Assembly (NCBI GenBank): GCA_937915825.1
Contig: CALGGT010000008.1
Coordinates: 1-10,112 of the forward strand
Direction of reading: 5' to 3'
Source of the DNA: an uncultured Eubacterium sp.
Lineage (GTDB): Bacteria; Bacillota; Clostridia; Lachnospirales; Lachnospiraceae
Length of the DNA stretch: 10,112 nucleotides
Position numbers and translations under genes: made by a program. The notes under the pieces are model-generated. The model had not been told where the DNA came from, did no database searches, and saw only the letters and a list, made by a program, of their open reading frames with translations. This document shows, piece by piece, positions 1-6,424 of the stretch (position 1 is the stretch's first letter; every line of letters starts with the position of its first letter).

Positions 1-1146
1 GCTCTTTAATACATCATATAATAACGTAATTCCCATGGACGTATTCAGATCGTTCCCCACTTTTTCCTGAAAAGCTCCCTTCATTTGTTCTACGTACGTA
101 GAATTAACCCTACCGGTTCCCTTCTTAATGGCTAGAACTCTTTTTAACAATTTTTCATAAGCTACCTTCACATTATCCAACGCCTCATACGAGAATTCCA
201 AAGGCTTGCGATAGTGGGACTGCAGACAGAACATACGGTACACCATGGGATCATACCCTTTTTCCTTTACCAGGGATAGGGTAAGGAATTCCCCGGAGGA
301 TTTGCTCATCTTCTCGCCGGTGGTATTCAGATGATTCACATGGAACCAGTAGTTGCACCACTTATGTCCCAGAAACGCTTCACTTTGAGCGATTTCATTG
401 GTATGATGAGGGAAAATATTATCTACGCCGCCGCAGTGAATATCCATGTGTTCCCCGGTGTGCTTGATCCCGATGCAGGAGCACTCAATGTGCCAGCCGG
501 GGTAACCCACGCCCCAGGGGCTTTTCCACTTTAATTCCTGGTTCTCAAACTTGGATTTGGTAAACCACAGAACAAAGTCGGTTTTATTGCGCTTGTTGGT
601 GTCCTCTTCCACGTCTTCTCGTACGCCAACCTGGAGCTCTTCTTCTTTCTGGGACGAAAGGGCGTAATATTCCTGTAATTTCGATGTATCAAAATAAATA
701 TTCTCACCGGCTTGATAGGCGTATCCCTTGGCCAGGAGATCTTCGATCATTTCGATGAACTCGGGAATACAGTTGGTGGCAGGCTCGATCACATCGGGCA
801 TCTCCATTTCCAATTCCTTCATGTCGCTTAGGAACGCGTCGGTGTAATAATGGGCAATGTCCATCACACTCTTATGCTCTCTTTTCGCCCCTTTTAACAT
901 TTTATCTTCCCCGGTATCCGCATCGGAAGTTAAATGTCCCACATCGGTAATATTCATCACCCGTTTCACCTGATATCCCTCGTAGCGAAGGGCTCTAACC
1001 AGCACATCTTCCATCACGTAGGTTCGTAAATTCCCTACATGGGCGTAATGATACACGGTAGGACCACAGGTGTACATGGAAACCTTCCCTTCCTCGTTGG
1101 GGACAAAGGGTTCATTCTTCTTCGTTAGCGTATTATAAAAAATCAC
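1..1146 (-). CDS. cysS: Cysteinyl-tRNA synthetase, C-terminus cut off by window edge
   Basis: Class I aminoacyl-tRNA synthetase that charges tRNA-Cys with cysteine in the cytoplasm. I translated 382 open codons from a GTG start; the remaining C-terminal part (roughly 80-90 codons by family length) lies beyond the left edge. The HIGH-type motif reads HVGN at residues 36-39, after MYTCGPTVY with C27. WHIEC ends at C222, PHHTNE holds H247 and E251, and KMSKS is at 279-283. C27, C222, H247 and E251 match the four zinc ligands of the family. The last three and KMSKS all sit 13 residues later than in the E. coli enzyme, which points to one small insertion before C222. The GTG start is preferred because an AAAGGAAG ribosome site sits 7 bases upstream and the family N-terminus (YNTLTKK) begins at once; no in-frame ATG lies just upstream. 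It is last in the co-directional run, 112 bases after the DUF4340 gene. No key residue is missing. Confidence 0.97.
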   Translation of the reverse strand, partial: MIFYNTLTKKNEPFVPNEEGKVSMYTCGPTVYHYAHVGNLRTYVMEDVLVRALRYEGYQVKRVMNITDVGHLTSDADTGEDKMLKGAKREHKSVMDIAHYYTDAFLSDMKELEMEMPDVIEPATNCIPEFIEMIEDLLAKGYAYQAGENIYFDTSKLQEYYALSSQKEEELQVGVREDVEEDTNKRNKTDFVLWFTKSKFENQELKWKSPWGVGYPGWHIECSCIGIKHTGEHMDIHCGGVDNIFPHHTNEIAQSEAFLGHKWCNYWFHVNHLNTTGEKMSKSSGEFLTLSLVKEKGYDPMVYRMFCLQSHYRKPLEFSYEALDNVKVAYEKLLKRVLAIKKGTGRVNSTYVEQMKGAFQEKVGNDLNTSMGITLLYDVLKS

Positions 1147-1153
1147 GACGTTT

Positions 1154-1161
1154 CTTCCTTT
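1154..1161 (-). promoter_or_regulatory. Ribosome binding site fixing the GTG start of cysS
   Basis: The minus strand reads AAAGGAAG here, 7 bases before the GTG at 1144-1146. It supports the non-ATG start. A TATAAA just upstream (minus strand) could be a -10 element, but no good -35 sits 16-18 bases before it, so a cysS-specific promoter is not claimed. Confidence 0.7.
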
Positions 1162-1198
1162 CTTTTATAACTTTGTGAACATTTCCAGGCGGCTTTTT

Positions 1199-1228
1199 GC
1201 CACGTACCATAGATACACGTACCATGGC
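1199..1228. repeat. Ten-base direct repeat and overlapping imperfect hairpin before cysS
   Basis: CACGTACCAT occurs twice, at 1201-1210 and 1216-1225, with a period of 15 bases. The same stretch forms an imperfect inverted repeat: GCCA-C-GTAC at 1199-1207 against GTAC-CA-TGGC at 1219-1228, with small bulges. It lies in the 112-base spacer between the DUF4340 gene and cysS. It could be an operator, a processing site in a read-through transcript, or nothing. There is no U-tract, so it does not look like an intrinsic terminator. Confidence 0.55.
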
Positions 1229-1234
1229 ACCATA

Positions 1235-1255
1235 ACCGCACGCCTTGCGACCGGT
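1235..1255 (-). other. Imperfect hairpin just after the DUF4340 stop codon
   Basis: On the minus strand, ACCGGTCGC and GCGTGCGGT form two 9-base arms around a 3-base AAG loop, giving seven pairs and two central mismatches. It starts 3 bases after the DUF4340 stop codon. A run of T does not follow, so it is not called a terminator. It may stabilise the 3' end of the upstream message or have no function. Confidence 0.35.
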
Positions 1256-1258
1256 GGT

Positions 1259-2821
1259 TTATTTTACGAGATCCGGCAGTTTCTTCATGCCCTCGATCAC
1301 CGCGTCAATGGAGCGTTTGTCCACTAAAAAGTAATCCATTCCATCTTTATCCACCCGGTAGAAATTCGTTCCGTCGTAAGGATAATACCGAATCACATTG
1401 TCCTTGTCTTTCCGGTGGAACGTCATGGTCAAAACCGGCTTCGCATTCTCTTTTTTCTTCTTTTTAGCCACCTGGGAGAACTCCAGCAAATAGTGCTTGG
1501 AGTAAGGCGTTAGGAAATCCTGCTCCTTATCGTCAGGAACCACCGCTCCGTTCACCTTCCACTCACTCTTGGAATCTACGGTATCTCCTTCTTCCTTGGG
1601 AAGATCCTTTCGGGTGACCTGAATCTTATCTTCCCCGGCGATCTCAACATCGTATCCTTCCAGATCCGTTGCCAAGATGGAATAAATACTGTGATCCATA
1701 TAGGTGTAATAGTCCACATCCAGGATTGCTTCTATCTTCTGGGCATTGATGGTATAGACCTGATCCGAGCCGTCAAATCTTACATAATAAGATCCGTCCG
1801 GCGCTGTCTTTCCGATCAACAGAGTATAATGGTGAGGGATCCGATACTCCTCCGCCACTTTATCAATGGCCATAATGGTCTGGGCGTTACTGGATCGGGA
1901 CGCAGCCTCTTCCTCTTCCTCGTTGGTAATGGGATTATGAAGCTCATACCCTTCCATAGGGGTAATGAAGTCAACGTCCACTCGGGTATCCGGATCCTTC
2001 AGACCGTATGTTCCCAGCCGGGTACAATCGTATTCCACCAGGGTGTCGAAGGTTACATCGGTAAAATATCCCATTAGAGTCTTCCAGTCATCGGTCACCG
2101 ACCCCGCCAACGGACGATCCAGGGGTTGATCGATCACCCAGTTGGTATAGGGATCCACCCGTTTATCCCGGTCTACGGATTTGGCCCGGAAGGAGATCTT
2201 TCCATCCTTGACAATGGTAACCCCGGTCATATAATCGGCTTGAATGCCGGAGATCTGCTCTTTGACAATAAAGTCCGTAGACATCTTATCAAAATTGGAA
2301 TACATGGTGGAAACCACGGTATAGACCATGCTGTCATTTTTCTTATTTCCATCGTGTACGGTTACGTAATACCCGGAGCCGGTGCTAAGTTCGCTTCCAT
2401 AATCCAACGCTACCGTCGAACCATCCTCCAGGTTAAGATCTACGGAAAGGGCAGGTTCATCTAAGCCGTATTCCGCAAGGTTCCCCCCGTCCAGTTCGTT
2501 CATTGCCTCGATCTTCTCAACGACCGGGAACATGTTCTCCACGGATTCCGTCTCGATCATGGCGGAAGGGTGTTCCTTTAATTTCCAGCTGCCGGACTCC
2601 TTGCTTAGATGTACGCCGTCCGACTGTCCTCCCTCAATACTGACTCCCACGATCTTATCGGTATCCACCGTAGCCACGTTCAGATTGGCTTCTGTGGTAT
2701 CCCCCTGGGATCCGGCTTCCTTCTTATCCTTTTGGGGAATGGCAAAATACGCCGCCGTTAATCCAACGCAAACCACAGCAAGTGCCAATAAAAGCAAGGC
2801 ATATTTCTTATTCTTCTTCAT
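1259..2821 (-). CDS. DUF4340-type membrane-anchored protein of the Gld-like ABC cassette
   Basis: 520 residues, probably an extracytoplasmic protein held by an N-terminal anchor. A lysine-rich start (MKKNKK) and hydrophobic segment at about 7-28 lack a lipobox cysteine in the right place, so it is read as a signal anchor, not a lipoprotein. The rest is soluble. The DUF4340 hallmark YGLxxP occurs at 118-123 (YGLDEP) and again at 272-277 (YGLKDP). Each copy is followed by a strand-rich unit: G..YYV near 150-153 then VYTV 167-170, and G.YYV near 343-347 then VYTI 355-358. An insert at about 290-330 includes five glutamates (301-305). KKKKK at 453-457 interrupts the C-terminal third. It starts 39 bases after the GldG-like gene, with AGAGGAA before the ATG. 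DUF4340 proteins commonly accompany GldG-like ABC accessory proteins; biochemical function is unknown. Family call by pattern recognition. Confidence 0.85.
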   Translation of the reverse strand: MKKNKKYALLLLALAVVCVGLTAAYFAIPQKDKKEAGSQGDTTEANLNVATVDTDKIVGVSIEGGQSDGVHLSKESGSWKLKEHPSAMIETESVENMFPVVEKIEAMNELDGGNLAEYGLDEPALSVDLNLEDGSTVALDYGSELSTGSGYYVTVHDGNKKNDSMVYTVVSTMYSNFDKMSTDFIVKEQISGIQADYMTGVTIVKDGKISFRAKSVDRDKRVDPYTNWVIDQPLDRPLAGSVTDDWKTLMGYFTDVTFDTLVEYDCTRLGTYGLKDPDTRVDVDFITPMEGYELHNPITNEEEEEAASRSSNAQTIMAIDKVAEEYRIPHHYTLLIGKTAPDGSYYVRFDGSDQVYTINAQKIEAILDVDYYTYMDHSIYSILATDLEGYDVEIAGEDKIQVTRKDLPKEEGDTVDSKSEWKVNGAVVPDDKEQDFLTPYSKHYLLEFSQVAKKKKKENAKPVLTMTFHRKDKDNVIRYYPYDGTNFYRVDKDGMDYFLVDKRSIDAVIEGMKKLPDLVK

Positions 2822-2860
2822 GTTGCATTCCTCTTGATTCTATGTTTTTCTTTGTCCCTT

Positions 2861-4294
2861 TTAGTTCTTTCTCCGGCGGAACCAGATCACAAAACCGATG
2901 ACCACAAAGGCTAAGGGTACGATCACCACCAACAGCACCGTATAGAAAACGATCATTTGCTTATTCAGGCTTACGTGCTGCTGATCCAGACTTCTGGTAG
3001 GAATGGCCAGGGTGGATGCATTCTCCCCGGACAAATACTCCAGGCTCTTTAACAGCATGGAACGGTTTCCATACTGGTTGGAAGAAACCAGGGAATCATC
3101 GGTAAAGGTCTGGGTTGCGTAGGCAACGATCCGGGTTGCCCGTCCCTCCCCTTCGGTCTTTTCCGTATAGGTATCTTCCATCATGGTTGCCAGGTAAAAC
3201 GGTCCTGCCACATCCCCTTCTTCTTTCTTATAGGATTTGGCATTCAGATTTGTCTTGGCATACGCCTCATCGGAAGTTGCCAACATGGGCGTTACCGTTA
3301 AGGTGCTTCGCACGTCTTCTTCCGTGGTAAATCCATTGGTCTGGGGAACCACCACCGTGGCCGATCCATTGAAGATATCCTGGGTAATGTCACTGCTTAA
3401 GATGGAAGGAACCACGCTGGTAGGGATTTGACTGGAATACATTAATTTCGGGTCGATCACATATCCCTCTTGTACCTTGGTTCCGTAATCCGACAGCAAT
3501 TTGTTATACCACTTCATCTTGCTGCCCTGGATGTTGGTACATAAGATCGCCTTTCCTCCCTCTTGCAGATAGGTGGAGAGTTTCTTATATTCCTCCTCCG
3601 TAATGTCGTATTTCGGACCATTGACCCAGAGAATGTCGCAATCCTCCGGAATATCCTCGGAAGCGGTTTTGATCTCTTTCGTTTCCATGTTGGATTTTGT
3701 GAAAATATCCTGCACGCCGCTTCCTAACCCATCTTCTCCATGCCCGGATACCGTCACGATCTTGGTCTTATCTTCCGACGTAACACTTTGCAGTGCCGCT
3801 GTGATCTGACCTTCCGCATCCAGGGTTGTGGTTGTTTGATAGGTGGTATAATCCACATCCTGAATTAACATATCCGAAGCTGTTACGATCTTATTGGTGT
3901 TCTTCGTTTCATCTACTACAATAATATCGTTGTCCTGAATGGAATCATCGGTATATTGCTTGGCAAAACTGGGATAAACAATGGGGTCTTTGGATATGAC
4001 TTTAATGTTTCCCAACCCGTCGTATTGCTTCACAACTTTTTCAATCTGGGTACTTTGCTTCCCTTCCTGACACATATAATACAGCTTGATCTCATCTTTG
4101 ATGCCCTTGGCTAAGTTTCTGGTTTCATCGGTAATGGAATAAATCTTATCACTGCTTAGGTCAAAGGTAATATCTAACTTAGCGACAACCAGGTTCAACA
4201 CCACCACGATGACGATCACCAGTACCATGACCAGGGTCTGGAATCCACCCATGCGAAACTTTCTGTCTTGAAAACTATCTTTAAAACTCTTCAT
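2861..4294 (-). CDS. GldG-like ABC transporter auxiliary protein
   Basis: 477 residues resembling the GldG / ABC-type uncharacterised transport auxiliary family. The layout is a short basic cytoplasmic start, a transmembrane segment at about 18-39, a large outer domain, a second transmembrane segment at about 450-471, and a basic end (RRRK). Near the first membrane segment, LSSDKIYSITDET (47-57 region) matches the family's start of the outer domain. GHGE at 184-187, IPEDCDILW (215-223), a P-x-x-D at 227-230, and YLQEGGKAI (242-250) are typical of its Rossmann-like domain. There are no visible catalytic residues, so it is probably a binding or structural partner of the permease. Its ribosome site TAAGGAGG uses the stop codon of the permease gene (15-base gap), which implies tight translational linkage. 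In Flavobacterium johnsoniae, GldA, GldF and GldG form an ABC transporter needed for gliding; that role is not inferred here. Confidence 0.87.
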   Translation of the reverse strand: MKSFKDSFQDRKFRMGGFQTLVMVLVIVIVVVLNLVVAKLDITFDLSSDKIYSITDETRNLAKGIKDEIKLYYMCQEGKQSTQIEKVVKQYDGLGNIKVISKDPIVYPSFAKQYTDDSIQDNDIIVVDETKNTNKIVTASDMLIQDVDYTTYQTTTTLDAEGQITAALQSVTSEDKTKIVTVSGHGEDGLGSGVQDIFTKSNMETKEIKTASEDIPEDCDILWVNGPKYDITEEEYKKLSTYLQEGGKAILCTNIQGSKMKWYNKLLSDYGTKVQEGYVIDPKLMYSSQIPTSVVPSILSSDITQDIFNGSATVVVPQTNGFTTEEDVRSTLTVTPMLATSDEAYAKTNLNAKSYKKEEGDVAGPFYLATMMEDTYTEKTEGEGRATRIVAYATQTFTDDSLVSSNQYGNRSMLLKSLEYLSGENASTLAIPTRSLDQQHVSLNKQMIVFYTVLLVVIVPLAFVVIGFVIWFRRRKN

Positions 4295-4309
4295 GGTTCT
4301 CGTTCCTCC

Positions 4310-5203
4310 TTAATTGTATCTCACTTTTTTAATTCTCTGAATGGTCAGGAACAGGAACAGGAACGTTACGCTCAAATAATAGATCAAAGCGCTGATATCG
4401 AAGATTCCCAACGTGAAATTGGAATACCGGTCAATAATGGAAATACCGGCGATCACCTTTCCCAACAAGTTATCAAAGATCGAGGTGTCACAAACCATAA
4501 ATACGATCACAAGAGTCCCCTCCAGCAGCACACCAACAATTCCGGACAGGATCAGATTGTGGATCCAAAAATACAGTCCCACGGAAAATACCACGATCAA
4601 AACCGCTAAAAATACCACATTGAAGCGATACGAACTTGGCAATAGACTGGCGATGCTGGTCATTAAGTAAGTAAAGATCATAAAGAGTCCGGAAACAACC
4701 GCCGCGATCACCTGACTTTCCGTTAAGGAAGAGATAAATAATCCAATGGCGATATACGCCATGCCCAACAGGAAAAATCCCAGATGGGCGCCGTAAGCAA
4801 TGGCAAAGTCCACGCTTTCCGCGTTGGTTGCCACTTCCTTCACCAATCCGTTTAGGATCAAAGGATAGAGGCTGACAACCATCATGGCAATGGCAAAGAG
4901 GGTGATCAACGCTAAGTATTTTCCTAAAATGATCTTCGTAATGGATACCGGCGCCGTGTATAATAACTGATCCGTTTTCTGTCTCTTCTCCTCTGCTACG
5001 ATCCGCATGGTCAACACCGGAACCAACAGAAGAAGGAAAAACATTTCAATCCCCTGATATACATAGGCAAAATTCGTAAACCCGTTCATTAGGTTATAAA
5101 CCATGAAATACAAACCGGCCAGCACCAGGAAAAAGGCAATAAAGATCGGTCCGATCATGGATGTAAAATACGTTCTTAATTCTTTTTTATAAACAGCGAA
5201 CAT
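4310..5203 (-). CDS. ABC-2 type permease, GldF-like
   Basis: 297-residue polytopic membrane protein, the membrane half of the ABC transporter whose ATPase is encoded immediately upstream. I see about six to eight hydrophobic segments, near 16-37, 52-68, 95-118, 138-160, 165-187, 195-213, 219-240 and 270-289. Between the second and third lies AEEKRQKTDQLLYTAPVS (70-87). It matches the conserved cytoplasmic AEEK...T.ELL.T.PV segment of GldF/ABC-2 permeases, thought to couple to the ATPase. The ATG at 5201-5203 directly abuts the ATPase stop codon (TAA then ATG), and AAGGAGG sits inside the end of the ATPase gene, so the two subunits are probably made by coupled translation. Length is normal for the family. 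The substrate cannot be read from sequence. Confidence 0.92.
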   Translation of the reverse strand: MFAVYKKELRTYFTSMIGPIFIAFFLVLAGLYFMVYNLMNGFTNFAYVYQGIEMFFLLLLVPVLTMRIVAEEKRQKTDQLLYTAPVSITKIILGKYLALITLFAIAMMVVSLYPLILNGLVKEVATNAESVDFAIAYGAHLGFFLLGMAYIAIGLFISSLTESQVIAAVVSGLFMIFTYLMTSIASLLPSSYRFNVVFLAVLIVVFSVGLYFWIHNLILSGIVGVLLEGTLVIVFMVCDTSIFDNLLGKVIAGISIIDRYSNFTLGIFDISALIYYLSVTFLFLFLTIQRIKKVRYN

Positions 5204-6379
5204 TTATTGTTCCGCCTCCTTCCCATTCTCTTCCGATGATTCTGCAGGTTCTTCAACCGGCTCATTGGAGGGTTCCTCCGCCGACACATCGGTGGCAGTT
5301 TTTTCCGGCTCATCGGAGGATTCTTTCTCCGGTACGCCTTCCGGCTGATCGTCCGTAACAGAAAACATCTGTTTGCGCAGCTGCTCCCGCATCTGCTTTC
5401 TTTCCTGCTTGGACATTTTTCCGCCGTATTGCTTGGTTCCTTCTCCGGTCAGGCTTAAGAACACTTCTTCCAGGGTAGGTACCACCTGTGACATTTCCAG
5501 GATCGGAAGTTCTTCCTTGGCAAAGGTATAAAAGATCGTTTCCCGTAAGTCAAATTCCTTCTGGCTGACAATCTCCACTTTGCATAAACCGCTTTGTTCC
5601 CCTCCGGTTACACCGGTTACCCGGGACGTTTCGATATGATCCACGCGGTTTAAGGCTTTCTTGATCTTCTCTTTGGTTCCCTTCACCTGCATGGTTAATT
5701 GATTGGTCTGTTTGATCAGCTGAGGAATGTTCTCCGGCGTATCCTTCGCCACTAATTTCCCCTGATTGATGATCAGGATCTGATTACAAACCGCATTGAC
5801 TTCCTGCATAATATGGGAGCTGAGCAGGATCGTATGCTGCTTACTTAACGCAATGATCAGCTCACGGATCTCTATGATCTGCTTCGGATCCAAGCCCACC
5901 GTAGGCTCATCCAGGATCAGGATCTCCGGATCACCCAGCAAAGCCCCGGCCAATCCCACTCTTTGGCGGTATCCCTTGGACAAATGTTTGATCAGACGCT
6001 CCGACACATCCGAAATTTTCGTCTCCCGCATAACCTTCCCCACCGCGGCAGGAATCTCCGGACGAAAGACTTTCTTTAATTCCGCTACGAATTGTAAATA
6101 TTCCCTGACCCGCATGTCCGGGTACACAGGGGGCTGCTCCGGCAAATACCCGATGCAGGCTTTGGCCTCCTCCGGCTCTTCAAAAATATCATGACCATCG
6201 ACCAAAACCGTTCCTTCCGTTGCGGAAATATAGCCGGTGATAATATTCATGGTTGTCGATTTCCCGGCACCGTTGGGTCCTAAGAATCCAACAATCTGGC
6301 CCTTTTCCACGGTAAAATTCAAGTGATCCACCACATTGCGATCACCATACCGCTTGACAAGATCAATTACTTCTATCAC
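5204..6379 (-). CDS. ABC transporter ATP-binding protein, GldA-like, with acidic C-terminal tail
   Basis: 391-residue cytoplasmic ATPase powering the permease encoded next. The nucleotide-binding domain is complete: Walker A GPNGAGKST (34-42), Q-loop Q82 in LPEQPP, signature LSKGYRQR (133-140), Walker B ILILDE (153-158) and switch H189. LSKGY instead of LSGGQ is usual for GldA-like and ABC-2 drug/antibiotic-type ATPases. The linker after about 200 and VPTLEEVFLSLTG near 305 are also typical. The family normally ends near residue 310-320. Here a basic segment (322-338, rich in K, R and Q) and then a 50-residue tail (342-391) with 19 Asp/Glu and many Pro and Ser are added. Start is GTG with AAGGAGG 8 bases upstream. 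It lies 45 bases after the PFL-family gene with no terminator between, so it may share that transcript. Confidence 0.94.
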   Translation of the reverse strand: MIEVIDLVKRYGDRNVVDHLNFTVEKGQIVGFLGPNGAGKSTTMNIITGYISATEGTVLVDGHDIFEEPEEAKACIGYLPEQPPVYPDMRVREYLQFVAELKKVFRPEIPAAVGKVMRETKISDVSERLIKHLSKGYRQRVGLAGALLGDPEILILDEPTVGLDPKQIIEIRELIIALSKQHTILLSSHIMQEVNAVCNQILIINQGKLVAKDTPENIPQLIKQTNQLTMQVKGTKEKIKKALNRVDHIETSRVTGVTGGEQSGLCKVEIVSQKEFDLRETIFYTFAKEELPILEMSQVVPTLEEVFLSLTGEGTKQYGGKMSKQERKQMREQLRKQMFSVTDDQPEGVPEKESSDEPEKTATDVSAEEPSNEPVEEPAESSEENGKEAEQ

Positions 6380-6387
6380 GTCTGTTT

Positions 6388-6394
6388 CCTCCTT
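6388..6394 (-). promoter_or_regulatory. Strong ribosome binding site for the GTG start of the ABC ATPase
   Basis: The minus strand reads AAGGAGG, a near-perfect anti-16S match, 8 bases before GTG at 6377-6379. It fixes this non-ATG start. The 45-base gap holding it shows no hairpin with a T-tract and no clear -35/-10 pair. Confidence 0.85.
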
Positions 6395-6424
6395 GTATCT
6401 CTATCCTTAAATCCTATTTGTCTC

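Noticed and set aside
331..534. Plus-strand open frame within cysS, and the other plus-strand frames over the window
   Set aside because: All lie opposite well-supported minus-strand genes, lack ribosome sites and family motifs, and read as antisense shadows.
1191..1201. GGCTTTTTGCC as an intrinsic terminator
   Set aside because: The T-run is in the loop, the stem is only 3 pairs, and no T-tract follows on either strand.
1147..1258. T-box leader for cysS
   Set aside because: The whole spacer is 112 bases, without a terminator/antiterminator pair or a recognisable T-box sequence.
1446..1472. A6G run in the lysine-rich part of the DUF4340 gene as a programmed frameshift site
   Set aside because: In the reading frame the run is split AAA AAA G, not A AAA AAG, so it is not a correctly phased -1 slippery heptamer, and the frame continues normally to a natural stop.
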